From the NCBI GenBank assembly GCA_018713755.1, contig DVOG01000095.1:1-15104 (forward strand): a stretch of DNA of 15,104 bases, in the 5' to 3' direction. This document shows positions 7,467 through 14,357 of the stretch, in pieces. This DNA comes from Candidatus Spyradosoma merdigallinarum. GTDB lineage: Bacteria; Verrucomicrobiota; Verrucomicrobiia; Opitutales; UBA953. The first letter of the stretch is position 1, and each line of letters begins with the position of its first letter. A model generated the notes under the pieces. It searched no databases, had not been told where the DNA came from, and was given only the letters and a program-made list of their open reading frames with translations. The position numbers were made by a program, and so were the translations under genes.

Positions 7467-8189
7467 TCATTCCGCCGCGGCGGCGGCCTCCTCGTCGTCC
7501 CGCGTGAAAGAAAGCGATCCGCTGCGGTGCACGACGAAGCCGGAAACGAACGGGTCTTCGCCGAAATCGACGTCGCCGGACGCGGGATCGATCTGCCCTT
7601 CGGCGAGCATGACGACCGCCTTGGTCATGTACGTCTGACCGTTGGAATCGAAAAGATAGGCGTACCATTCCTTTTTGCCTTCGCCGAATTTCTGCCCTTT
7701 CGCGCGAAGGTCGGGATCGATGCGCACGCGCGCCGATCCTTCGATGGGTTCGACGGCGCTGCGCGCGCGCACGCCGGACGCGTCCGGCGGAACGAAAAAA
7801 ACGCCCTGCGGGAGCGTCACGCCCTCGCCCGACGCATACCAGTAGTAATCGGACAGCGCGGTTTTTTCCTGACTGTCGGTTCCGCCGACGATGGGCTGGA
7901 TGAAGCGCAGATGCCGCTCAACGTCGTCGGGATCGTCCAGGACGAGCACGCCCGTGCGGATGTTGTAGCGCTGCGTCGTCGTCGGATCGCGGTCGGGATT
8001 GGCGCCGAGCACGGCCTTGCTTTGCGCGACGCGGAATTCCGCCGACGCGATGCGGCGCGCGTCTTCGAGTCCCCGCGGATTTCCGGGACGCAGCCCGACG
8101 ATGACCATCGCGACGATGCCGATGATCGCGATCACCGTCAGAATTTCGACGAGCGTGAAAGCGCGTTTTCCGGTGGCTTTGCGAAACAT
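7467..8189 (-). CDS. Type II secretion/pilus pseudopilin, GspH-like (second gene of the run)
   Basis: The 240-residue protein starts MFRKATGKRA then FTLVEILTVIAIIGIVAMVI, a prepilin leader with Ala rather than Gly before the cleavage site and Glu at +5. An RRIASAEFRVAQSKA helix follows the membrane helix, as in GspH/FimT-type minor pseudopilins, and the C-terminus is acidic and Ala-rich (DDEEAAAAAE). It may correspond to one of the small Verrucomicrobia prepilin cassette proteins. The start at 8189 is set by the leader; there is no clear Shine-Dalgarno. The 93-base gap upstream carries an inverted pair of the dispersed 9-mer, while the coding region itself has none. It lies in the middle of an order that matches gspG-H-I-J. 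Confidence 0.85.
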   Translation of the reverse strand: MFRKATGKRAFTLVEILTVIAIIGIVAMVIVGLRPGNPRGLEDARRIASAEFRVAQSKAVLGANPDRDPTTTQRYNIRTGVLVLDDPDDVERHLRFIQPIVGGTDSQEKTALSDYYWYASGEGVTLPQGVFFVPPDASGVRARSAVEPIEGSARVRIDPDLRAKGQKFGEGKKEWYAYLFDSNGQTYMTKAVVMLAEGQIDPASGDVDFGEDPFVSGFVVHRSGSLSFTRDDEEAAAAAE

Positions 8190-8220
8190 TTTTTCAGAAA
8201 AGGGAAAATGGATGGTTTCT

Positions 8221-8275
8221 GCGGGAACGACAGGGATACGGGAATGCGGGCGGCGCCGGGATGCGGCGTTCCCGC
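8221..8275. repeat. Inverted pair of 9-mer motifs between pseudopilin genes
   Basis: GCGGGAACG at 8221-8229 and CGTTCCCGC at 8267-8275 form a perfect 9-bp inverted repeat with 37 bases between the arms. It fills most of the gap between the GspG-like stop and the GspH-like start. No T run follows, so it is not an obvious terminator; attenuation or mRNA processing between these genes is possible. Confidence 0.7.
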
Positions 8276-8282
8276 GCGCGCG

Positions 8283-8897
8283 TCAGCGCCAGCTGTAGAC
8301 GGACGGATATTCCTCGTCGTCCTTTTCCGACGTGAAAATGATGACCTCGCCCAGCATCCCGTTTTCGTTGCTCTCGTCCTCCGTCGCATCGTCGGGCAAG
8401 TACTGCTGCGGGATTTCGACGCGGCTGTTCCCGGTCGTATCCATCACGACGTGAATGTTGGGATTGAAGAAGCCGTCGACGAGGCGTCCGGGCTCCTGCG
8501 TCCCGTCTTCCTGCGTGAAATCTTCCTGCGAGAACGTGCAGAACTGCGTCGCCTTGCGGTTGTAGCGCGAGCGCTCTTCGCCGGTGAGCTTGTCGCCGGT
8601 TTCCGGATCACGCCCGGAAAGCGACTTCACGAACGCTTCGCTGTTCTGCCCGTCGCCGAGGTTGAAATGCGCGTCGCTCCCGCTGGAAACCGTCTGCCCC
8701 AGCGTCGGGTAAAACCCGTAAGTCAGCTTGTACTGTTTGACGGCCGTGACCCATTCGTTGAAGCGGCTTTTCGTCTTCGTGCGCGTGAGCGCGTCCATCG
8801 CGCCGGAAACGGCGGGAATCATGATGCCCGCGAGCAGGCCGATGATGCCGATGACGACGAGCAGTTCGATGAGGGTGAAAGCGTTTCGTTTTTTCAT
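8283..8897 (-). CDS. Major pseudopilin-like protein, GspG-like (first gene of the run)
   Basis: The 204-residue product begins MKKRNA then FTLIELLVVIGIIGLLAGIMIPA, the canonical GspG/type II pseudopilin N-terminus, with Ala at -1 and Glu at +5. After the helix comes KSRFNEWVTAVKQYKLTYGFYPTLG, the GspG-like alpha-spine and YP-turn region. The C-terminal part differs from classic GspG and ends in an acidic DDEEYPSVYSWR. The in-frame ORF reaches back to 8927, but the ATG at 8897 is preferred because prepilin leaders this short are normal and the extra ten residues (MNPATHPHVF) look unlike a leader. It is the first gene of the four-gene pseudopilin run and lies 94 bases downstream of uppS. No exact 9-mer motif is present in the coding region. 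Confidence 0.87.
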   Translation of the reverse strand: MKKRNAFTLIELLVVIGIIGLLAGIMIPAVSGAMDALTRTKTKSRFNEWVTAVKQYKLTYGFYPTLGQTVSSGSDAHFNLGDGQNSEAFVKSLSGRDPETGDKLTGEERSRYNRKATQFCTFSQEDFTQEDGTQEPGRLVDGFFNPNIHVVMDTTGNSRVEIPQQYLPDDATEDESNENGMLGEVIIFTSEKDDEEYPSVYSWR

Positions 8898-8991
8898 AAA
8901 GACGTGGGGATGCGTTGCGGGGTTCAAGATGGAAGGAATTTTTAGCCGGAAACGCGCCGCTTGGCAATGCTTTTCGCGTTCCCGCGCGGCG

Positions 8992-9765
8992 TCATTTCCG
9001 TTCTTCCCGCACCTGCTCTCCGGTTTTCCCGAAGCGGCGTTCCCGCGAGGCGTAAACGGCGAGAGCGCGGCGCAGATCGTCCGCCGAAAAATCCGGCCAA
9101 AGCGCGTCGCAGAAATACAGCTCGGCGTAGGCGGACTGCAGCAGGAGAAAATTGCTCAGGCGCTGCTCGCCCGAGGTCCGAATGAGCAAGTCCGGATCCG
9201 GGATTCCCGCCGTGTCGAGATAGCGCGCGAACGTCGCCCAATCCGGTTTTCCCGCCGGCGCGTTCCCGCGGCGGACGTCGTCCGCGTAAGCGGCGGCGGC
9301 GCGCAGCGTTTCGTCGCGTGAAGAATAATTGAGCGCGACGACGAGCGTCCTTTCGCCGAAATTTTCCGTGCGCGCGACGGCCCCGCGCACCGCCTCGCCG
9401 ATGTCCCCCGGCAGCCAGGAAAGATCGCCGATGACGCGCAGACGAACTTCGTTCTTCACGAGTTCGGGCAGATACTCGCCGATGAACGTCCGCAGCAGAT
9501 TCATCAGCGCGGCGACTTCCTCCGGCGGGCGATCCCGATTTTCCGTCGAAAAAGCGTAGAGCGTAATCGTCCGAATGCCGAAGCGGAACGCCGTTTCCGC
9601 CGTCTCGATGACGGTGCGCACGCCGCGCGCGTGCCCCTCGAGCCGGCTCAGCCCGCGCGCCTGCGCCCAGCGGCCGTTCCCGTCCATGATGAACGCGACG
9701 TGCGCGGGAACGCGCTCCGCGGGAATGCCGGGGTCAAAGTCTTTTCTTTCGGAAATCTCTGGCAT
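8992..9765 (-). CDS. uppS: Isoprenyl transferase (undecaprenyl diphosphate synthase)
   Basis: The 257-residue cis-prenyltransferase extends farnesyl diphosphate with isopentenyl units to make the C55 lipid carrier for peptidoglycan and O-antigen. Signature motifs are HVAFIMDGNGRWA with catalytic Asp28, LYAFSTENRDRP at 69-80, and DPDLLIRTSGEQRLSNFLLL with Arg196 and Arg202. These are followed by Glu215 in SAYAELYF and LWPDF at 222-226. Length and motif order are complete. The ATG at 9765 lies inside the end of hemB (32-base overlap) and is preceded by an AGAAGAG ribosome-site-like stretch, which supports translational coupling to hemB. Three copies of the dispersed 9-mer lie within the span (9038, 9261, 9704). 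Confidence 0.97.
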   Translation of the reverse strand: MPEISERKDFDPGIPAERVPAHVAFIMDGNGRWAQARGLSRLEGHARGVRTVIETAETAFRFGIRTITLYAFSTENRDRPPEEVAALMNLLRTFIGEYLPELVKNEVRLRVIGDLSWLPGDIGEAVRGAVARTENFGERTLVVALNYSSRDETLRAAAAYADDVRRGNAPAGKPDWATFARYLDTAGIPDPDLLIRTSGEQRLSNFLLLQSAYAELYFCDALWPDFSADDLRRALAVYASRERRFGKTGEQVREERK

Positions 9766-10756
9766 ACTCTTCTGCGAAATAAGTCAGGATAATATCCGCT
9801 CCCGCGCGGCGGACGGCAAGCAGGGATTCGTCGCGCGCCGCTTCGCAATCAAGGTAGCCGAGCTGCGCCGCCGCCTTTATCTGAGAATATTCGCCGGAAA
9901 CCTGATAGGCGGCGACCGGCAGCCCGACGCGTTCCCGCACGTCGCGGATGATGTCCAAATACGGCAGCGCGGGCTTGACCATCACCATGTCGGCGCATTC
10001 CGCTTCGTCGAGAAGCGCCTCGCGCACGGCTTCGCGGCGGTTCGCCGGGGAAAGCTGATACGTTTTTTTCGTGAGTCCCGTCACGTTCCCGACGCCGCTT
10101 TTGCGGCTGCCGACGGCTTCGCGGAACGGGCCGTAAAAAGCCGAGGCGAATTTCGCGGAATACGCCAGAATGCCGACGCGGGAAAAGCCGCCCGCGTCCA
10201 GCGCGGCGCGGATGCGCGCGATGCGCCCGTCCATCATGTCCGAAGGCGCGACGAAGTCCGCCCCCGCCTCGGCGTTGCGGAGCGCCATCCGCACGAGCCG
10301 CTCGACGGTCGCGTCGTTGTCCACGTCCGTTCCCGCCGCGTTGAGCACGCCGTCGTGCCCGTGCGTCGTGTAAGGGTCGAGCGCGATGTCCGCGAAGACG
10401 AGCATCTCGGGAACGGCCGCCTTCACGGCGCGGATCGCGCGGCAGACGAGGCAGTCGGGATTCGCCGATTCTTCGCCGTCCGGCGTCTTTTTTTCGGGAG
10501 GCGTCTTCGGGAACGGCGCGATGCCGCGCACGCCCAGCGCGAGCAACGCGCGGCATTTTTCGACGAGCGCGGGAACGGTCAGCCGCTCGACGCCGGGCAT
10601 CGACGCGATCGGCTCGTTCCCGTCGCCCTCGGTCAGAAACACCGGCAGAATCAGGTTTTCGGGCAGCACGACGTTTTCGGCGACCATCGCGCGGACGCTT
10701 TCGCTCGCGCGCAGACGCCGCATGCGCAACCCACGTTCAAAACTTGCGGAAATCAT
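9734..10756 (-). CDS. hemB: Delta-aminolevulinic acid dehydratase (porphobilinogen synthase)
   Basis: The 340-residue enzyme condenses two 5-aminolevulinate molecules to porphobilinogen in haem synthesis. The Schiff-base lysines are Lys202 (ILAYSAKFASAFYGPF) and Lys261 (MVMVKPALPYLD). The metal-binding stretch reads DIALDPYTTHGHDG with Ala125, Asp127 and Asp135 where zinc enzymes have three cysteines, so this is the cysteine-less type that relies on magnesium, as in Pseudomonas. The ATG at 10756 gives the normal family N-terminus; no Shine-Dalgarno is seen. It overlaps uppS by 32 bases and probably heads that transcript. A TATAAT box lies about 66 bases upstream. Identification is firm. Confidence 0.97.
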   Translation of the reverse strand: MISASFERGLRMRRLRASESVRAMVAENVVLPENLILPVFLTEGDGNEPIASMPGVERLTVPALVEKCRALLALGVRGIAPFPKTPPEKKTPDGEESANPDCLVCRAIRAVKAAVPEMLVFADIALDPYTTHGHDGVLNAAGTDVDNDATVERLVRMALRNAEAGADFVAPSDMMDGRIARIRAALDAGGFSRVGILAYSAKFASAFYGPFREAVGSRKSGVGNVTGLTKKTYQLSPANRREAVREALLDEAECADMVMVKPALPYLDIIRDVRERVGLPVAAYQVSGEYSQIKAAAQLGYLDCEAARDESLLAVRRAGADIILTYFAEEYARDFRKKRL

Positions 10757-10821
10757 TTTTCGAATTCGGTTCGGACGAACGGCGCGGAAGCGCTCCCGCC
10801 TCCGGACGGCCCGTTTTCCCG

Positions 10822-10827
10822 ATTATA
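10822..10827 (-). promoter_or_regulatory. Candidate -10 box for hemB-uppS
   Basis: A perfect TATAAT on the minus strand lies 65 bases before the hemB ATG, just past the DUF2752 gene end. The matching -35 is poor: the hexamer at 17-base spacing is GTGTTT, and a TTGACG is present but only 11 bases upstream. It is supported by position and the consensus -10 only. Confidence 0.4.
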
Positions 10828-10840
10828 GAAAAAACGCCCG

Positions 10841-11269
10841 TCAAAAACACCAAATATTTTTCGCGACGGCGTAAGCGACGGTAAAAACCGCGTAGGCGAC
10901 GAGAAGCCGCCCGCGAAATTTTTTCCAGCGCGGAAAATTTCTTTCCGGGAAAAGGCGCTCCGCCGCCCAATTCCCGTATTCGGCGAAAAGCACGACGGCC
11001 GTCGGCAGCCACCAAAAATTGCAGCGCAGCGCTCCCGCGAAATCGCCTTTCGCCAAAGCGCAGAAAGCGCGCGTCCCGCCGCAGCCCGGGCAGCTGACGC
11101 CGAACCAGCGGCGGAAAAGACAGCCGGGCGAAACGGCGCGGACGAATTCCGAAACGGCCTCGCCGTGCAGCAGCAGCAAAACCGTTCCCGCGGCGACGAC
11201 GGCGGCGGGAACGATGCAAATCAGGCCTGCACGACTTGAGCGACGAGACCCAGGAAGTAAAGCACCCAC
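10841..11269 (-). CDS. DUF2752 membrane protein
   Basis: The 142-residue protein contains the DUF2752 signature CPGCGGTRAFCALAKGDFAGALRCN in its middle. Three hydrophobic segments are seen: near 14-34, 84-97, and 120-135. The function of the family is unknown; the CxxCGG cysteines could bind metal or form a disulfide. The start is a GTG at 11269, overlapping the end of the upstream CD225-like gene by 49 bases. No better in-frame start keeps the first membrane segment whole. Members of this family often sit beside CD225/dispanin-like proteins, as here, suggesting the two work together in the inner membrane. No Shine-Dalgarno is seen. Two copies of the dispersed motif lie near the 5' end (11183, 11205). 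Confidence 0.8.
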   Translation of the reverse strand: MGALLPGSRRSSRAGLICIVPAAVVAAGTVLLLLHGEAVSEFVRAVSPGCLFRRWFGVSCPGCGGTRAFCALAKGDFAGALRCNFWWLPTAVVLFAEYGNWAAERLFPERNFPRWKKFRGRLLVAYAVFTVAYAVAKNIWCF

Positions 11270-11526
11270 AGAACGACAGCACCCGCCGTGCCGAGAATGA
11301 GCCAGAATTTGGCTTTGTCGGCGAGCCTCGCGTGTTCGGCGAAATTCCCCGCGTCATAGGCGGAATTCGCCTGCACCGCGTACACGATGGACACGATGCC
11401 CGCGGGCACGCAACAAAAGAGCGTGGAAAAAATCGCCCAAACGAGGAAATTCCGTTTCGGCGGAGGCGGAGGAGGCGGCGGAGTCGAAAGTTGGACGTCG
11501 GAATCGGGCGAATTCGGAGAACACAT
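11221..11526 (-). CDS. CD225/dispanin-like small membrane protein with polyproline tract
   Basis: The 101-residue product has a short polar N-terminus with eight consecutive prolines at 16-23. The CD225/dispanin pattern follows: NFLVWAIFSTLFCCVPAGIVSIVYA, then QANSAYDAGNFAEHARLADKAKFW and a second hydrophobic helix. This is the domain of eukaryotic IFITM proteins; bacterial members are uncharacterised inner-membrane proteins. The ATG at 11526 is preferred because the 14 residues added by an upstream ATG at 11568 are basic and unlike the family. No Shine-Dalgarno is visible for either. Its end overlaps the DUF2752 gene start, suggesting coupled translation. Confidence 0.8.
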   Translation of the reverse strand: MCSPNSPDSDVQLSTPPPPPPPPKRNFLVWAIFSTLFCCVPAGIVSIVYAVQANSAYDAGNFAEHARLADKAKFWLILGTAGAVVLWVLYFLGLVAQVVQA

Positions 11527-11583
11527 GATGACATCAAGGTATTGCCGCCGTTTCCGCCGCGCAAGCATTTTCCGCGGGAACGC

Positions 11584-12324
11584 TCACAGGCCGAGGCGTT
11601 CGACGAAATAGCGTATCTGCCGCCGCCACCAGACCCAGTCGTGGCTCACGTCGAAGCCCCAGTAGTCGAACCATGCGGGGACGTTTTTCGCGCGGAGGAC
11701 GTCTTCGAGACGCCGCGTGCTTTTCAGCAGGTCTTCTTCCCAGGCGCCCTGCCCGACGCAGAAAATCAGCCTGCGCCGGCGGAAAACTTCCAGGTAGGTG
11801 TGGTCGAGCGGCATGTTCGCGAGGCTGTCGACCGGCGAATTGAGATAGACGAGGTCGTCCATGTATCCGCCGAAAAAATACCCGGCTTCGTAAACGCCGC
11901 TCAGTGCGATGACCGTGTCGAAGACCTGCGGCGCGCGGAAGAAGAAATTCGCGGCGTGAAAACCGCCCATGCTGCAGCCCGTCGTCATCAGCGTCGGGCT
12001 GCGCGGGTTGTCCGCCTTCGCGCGGGGCACGAGTTCGTCCATGACGTAGCGGAACCACGCCTCGTGCGTCTCGATGCGTTCCCGCGGCGGGCGCTCCGCG
12101 TTCGACCACGTTTCGCCGTCGATGCCGTCGGCGCAGACGAGCTGAAGCTTTCCGCTTTCGATTTCCGGGCGGAGCATTTCGACCATGCCGAAATGCTCGA
12201 AATCGTAAAAGCGCCCGTTCTGCGACGGGAACACGAGGCAGATTTTTCCGGCGTCGCCGTAAACGGCGTATTCCATTTCCCGGTTAAGGCTGCGGCTGAA
12301 TTCCTTGCGGATTTCCTGTTTCAT
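11584..12324 (-). CDS. Alpha/beta-hydrolase of the putative esterase family (esterase D-like)
   Basis: The 246-residue protein has a serine-hydrolase core without a signal peptide, so it probably acts in the cytoplasm. The nucleophile elbow is GCSMGGFHA with Ser118. His228 in FDVSHDW is the likely catalytic histidine, and an acidic residue in GAWEEDL (196-198) the likely third member. The N-terminal SRSLNREMEYAVYG and the oxyanion-side FPSQNGRFYDFE fit the PF00756-type esterase fold. The substrate is not known. The ATG at 12324 removes a long in-frame ORF extension that overlaps the ATP-grasp gene in another frame. It lies 92 bases after the ATP-grasp stop, with a possible weak terminator between them. 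It may remove or transfer an acyl group on the ligase product, which is inference. Confidence 0.82.
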   Translation of the reverse strand: MKQEIRKEFSRSLNREMEYAVYGDAGKICLVFPSQNGRFYDFEHFGMVEMLRPEIESGKLQLVCADGIDGETWSNAERPPRERIETHEAWFRYVMDELVPRAKADNPRSPTLMTTGCSMGGFHAANFFFRAPQVFDTVIALSGVYEAGYFFGGYMDDLVYLNSPVDSLANMPLDHTYLEVFRRRRLIFCVGQGAWEEDLLKSTRRLEDVLRAKNVPAWFDYWGFDVSHDWVWWRRQIRYFVERLGL

Positions 12325-12362
12325 CTTGCTTTGGCGTTTTCTGAAAAAAGATAAGGCGGCGG

Positions 12363-12383
12363 AAAAAAGGGGAAAGCGCCCCC
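12363..12383 (-). terminator. Possible weak terminator after the ATP-grasp gene
   Basis: On the minus strand GGGG, a seven-base loop and CCCC are followed by six T (plus-strand A run 12363-12368). The stem is short, so it may only partly separate the ATP-grasp and esterase genes. Confidence 0.35.
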
Positions 12384-12416
12384 TGCGCGGGAGCGGCCGT
12401 TCCCGCCGCGCGGACG

Positions 12417-13601
12417 TCATTCGTGCACGAAGCGGATGAACGCGCGGACATCGTCCTCCGTGTCCAGCTTCGCCGTGTACATTTGGTTGCCCATCGTGCG
12501 CACCATGAGCTCCGGCATACGCTCGCACATCACGATGCGGTTCCCGTAACGGGCGAGGATTTCGTCGTGCGCGTGCGCGTAGGTTTTCCCGTCCTTGCGG
12601 CTGGCGTAAACGCAGCAGCAGTCCTGCGTTCCCGCGGGAACGCGCCGCTCGCCGTAAACGACCATGTCCGCCCAAATCTGATAAACGTCCGTGCCGTGCG
12701 CGAAATTCATCATGTCCGGCGTGTAGCCGCCGGCCGGGCGCATGTTGACTTCGAGCGCGACGAAATCGCCGACGCCGCCCAAGCCTTCCCGCGCCTCCGT
12801 CAGGCGGAAAAATTCCAAGTGCACGAAGCGCCTCCGCGCGCCGAACGCCGCGACGGTCTTCCGCCCGAGCGTCCGCAGCGTCTCCGGAATGTCCTTGCTC
12901 ACGTAATACGCCAAATCCAGGTCGAAATTCACGATGTCCATGATCGACGGCGGCCAGACCGTCATCGACTCGAACAGGATGTTGCAGTTCCCGTCCGTGA
13001 TCGCGTCGAAGGAACAGATGTCCCCGCGCACGAATTCCTCCATCACGTAGGGTTCCCGCGGCAGGTTTTCGAAAAAGCCGCGCAGCTCGTCTTCCCCGTG
13101 CAGCGACCACGTGTTCGCCGCGCCGACGCCGACGTCCGGCTTGACGATGAGCGGGAACCCGACTTCCCGCGCGAACGCGCGCGCGTCCTCAAACGTCGTC
13201 GCCCGCCGGAAACGCGCCGTCGGCACGCCGCCCGCGGCGTAAAACGCCTTCATCGCCGACTTGCTCTTGTAAGCGCGGATTTCGTCCGCGCCGACGCCCG
13301 TCCGCACGTTGAAATCCGTGCGCAGCCGCGCGTCCTGCTCGAGCCAGTGTTCGTTGTTGGATTCGATCCAGTCGATTTTCCCGTATTTGAACGAGAAAAA
13401 CGCGACGGCGCGGAAAACCTCGTCGTAGTTTTCCATGTCGTTCACGCGGTAATACTCCGTGAGCGCGTTCCGCGTCTCCGGCGGGAGCGCCTCGTAGGGC
13501 GCGTCGCCGATGCCGAGGACGTTCGCCCCGTTTCTTTTCAGGCGGTCGCAGAAATTCCAGTACGTGCGCGGGAACTGGGGCGAGACAAAAATGAAGTTCA
13601 T
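12417..13601 (-). CDS. ATP-grasp ligase of unknown substrate
   Basis: The 394-residue protein has an N-terminal Rossmann-like pre-ATP-grasp part (MNFIFVSPQFPRTYWNF) and a central ATP-grasp domain. Likely ATP contacts are Lys113, Lys154 in LIVKPDVGVG, the hinge MEEFVRGD at 187-194, and Glu263 in HLEFFR; the metal-binding end is LEVNMRPAGGYT with Glu284, Asn286 and Arg288. The family forms an acyl phosphate and joins it to an amine or other nucleophile; carboxylase-like COG0439/COG0458 relatives were considered, but no biotin or CPS partner is nearby. The ATG at 13601 is preceded by an AAAGGA ribosome site 11 bases upstream. It lies 20 bases after the HAD phosphatase gene. An 18-bp perfect palindrome made of two overlapping 9-mers lies in its 3' part (12626-12643). 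The substrate is unknown. Confidence 0.82.
   Translation of the reverse strand: MNFIFVSPQFPRTYWNFCDRLKRNGANVLGIGDAPYEALPPETRNALTEYYRVNDMENYDEVFRAVAFFSFKYGKIDWIESNNEHWLEQDARLRTDFNVRTGVGADEIRAYKSKSAMKAFYAAGGVPTARFRRATTFEDARAFAREVGFPLIVKPDVGVGAANTWSLHGEDELRGFFENLPREPYVMEEFVRGDICSFDAITDGNCNILFESMTVWPPSIMDIVNFDLDLAYYVSKDIPETLRTLGRKTVAAFGARRRFVHLEFFRLTEAREGLGGVGDFVALEVNMRPAGGYTPDMMNFAHGTDVYQIWADMVVYGERRVPAGTQDCCCVYASRKDGKTYAHAHDEILARYGNRIVMCERMPELMVRTMGNQMYTAKLDTEDDVRAFIRFVHE
12626..12643. repeat. Perfect 18-bp palindrome of two overlapping motif copies
   Basis: GCGTTCCCGCGGGAACGC is a perfect palindrome inside the ATP-grasp coding region, where it encodes Val-Pro-Ala-Gly-Thr. It consists of CGTTCCCGC (12627-12635) and GCGGGAACG (12634-12642) sharing two bases. 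Confidence 0.85.
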
Positions 13602-13621
13602 GCGTTTTTTTTTCCTTTCGT

Positions 13622-14272
13622 TCAGAGCAGTTCCGCGTATTCGGAAATGACGGGAACGCCGGCGGAAAGCAGCCGTTCCCGCGACTGGTGCGCGTGCGTC
13701 CCGTGGTCGATGAGCACGCAGCGCACGCCCATCGCGCGCGCCGCCTCGACGTCGTGCAGCGTGTCGCCCACGTAGAGCACGAACTCCGCGGGAATGCCGA
13801 GCTTTTTCAGATGCCCGAGCGCGCGGCGCGATTTGTCGTTCGCGAAAATGTCGTCGTTCCCGCTCAGGTGCACGAAATACCGTTCGAGGTCGTGCTCGGC
13901 GATGATCGACGTGAGGTAATCGTGGCGATAGGCGGAAAGCACGGACTGGGAAATGCCCAGCGCGTGCACCTCGTGAATGAATTTCCGCGCGCCCTTCTGC
14001 AGCGTGCATTCCAGACGCCGCGCCTCGTAGTAGTCCATGAACTCGCGGCTCATCGCCGCGAACGACGCCGGCGACGTGTCGAAGCCGAGCGCGCGGTAAA
14101 CGTCGATGACCGGGAAATTGAAAATCCGCTGATACGTCGCGACGTCGATGTCGGGCTTCCCCGCGCGGCGCAGCAGCGCGTCGAGCGATTCCATGCACAG
14201 CCACAAATCGTCGAGCAGCGTTCCGTTCCAGTCCCAAACGACGTGGCGGAAATCTCTCAGGGAAATCTTCAT
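13622..14272 (-). CDS. HAD-superfamily hydrolase (phosphoglycolate phosphatase-like)
   Basis: The 216-residue protein has all four HAD motifs: VVWDWNGTLLDD with nucleophile Asp14, SAY with Ser113, Lys147 in NDKSRRALG, and YVGDTLHD with Asp170 and Asp174. A helical cap lies between motifs I and II (about 20-95), as in subfamily I phosphatases such as Gph or beta-PGM. The usual second Asp of motif I is Asn16, so the general acid is altered, a variant seen in some of these proteins. The ATG at 14272 (MKISL) is preferred; an ATG at 14287 is possible. The gene heads the HAD - ATP-grasp - esterase cluster, 20 bases before the ATP-grasp gene, and is isolated from upstream by terminators. Substrate unknown. 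Confidence 0.88.
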   Translation of the reverse strand: MKISLRDFRHVVWDWNGTLLDDLWLCMESLDALLRRAGKPDIDVATYQRIFNFPVIDVYRALGFDTSPASFAAMSREFMDYYEARRLECTLQKGARKFIHEVHALGISQSVLSAYRHDYLTSIIAEHDLERYFVHLSGNDDIFANDKSRRALGHLKKLGIPAEFVLYVGDTLHDVEAARAMGVRCVLIDHGTHAHQSRERLLSAGVPVISEYAELL

Positions 14273-14282
14273 TCTGCCGCGA

Positions 14283-14311
14283 AGCATATTTTTCCCGAGA
14301 AAAGAACGCAA
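14283..14311 (-). promoter_or_regulatory. Weak candidate promoter for the HAD - ATP-grasp - esterase cluster
   Basis: On the minus strand TTGCGT (14306-14311) and TATGCT (14283-14288) are 17 bases apart. Initiation would fall only a few bases before the ATG at 14272, giving an almost leaderless message. Matches to consensus are partial, but the site lies just after the terminators. Confidence 0.25.
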
Positions 14312-14315
14312 AAGG

Positions 14316-14338
14316 AAAAATGTTCCCGCCGCGGGAAC
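14316..14338 (-). terminator. Second hairpin terminator after the PEP-CTERM gene
   Basis: GTTCCCGC (14322-14329) and GCGGGAAC (14331-14338) form an eight-pair hairpin with a one-base centre as drawn, so in practice the innermost pairs would open to leave a loop. On the minus strand it is followed by A and five T (plus A run 14316-14320). It lies in tandem with the larger terminator at 14358-14408, and both are built from copies of the dispersed motif. Confidence 0.5.
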
Positions 14339-14357
14339 GCTCCCGCAGGGCGCGCGG

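Noticed and set aside
7443..8945. 500-codon plus-strand open frame
   Set aside because: Antisense shadow of two pseudopilin genes, spanning their gap; no signal or domain.
8898..8991. Hairpin between uppS and the GspG-like gene as a terminator
   Set aside because: GGGAACGCG can pair with CGCGTTTCC (one G-T pair), but no T run follows on the minus strand, so termination is not supported.
11584..13110. Longer form of the esterase gene
   Set aside because: The extra 262 residues are another frame of the ATP-grasp gene; the ATG at 12324 gives a natural esterase N-terminus.
12423..13775. 450-codon plus-strand open frame
   Set aside because: Antisense to the ATP-grasp gene, with an Arg/His/Val-rich product typical of GC-rich shadow frames.
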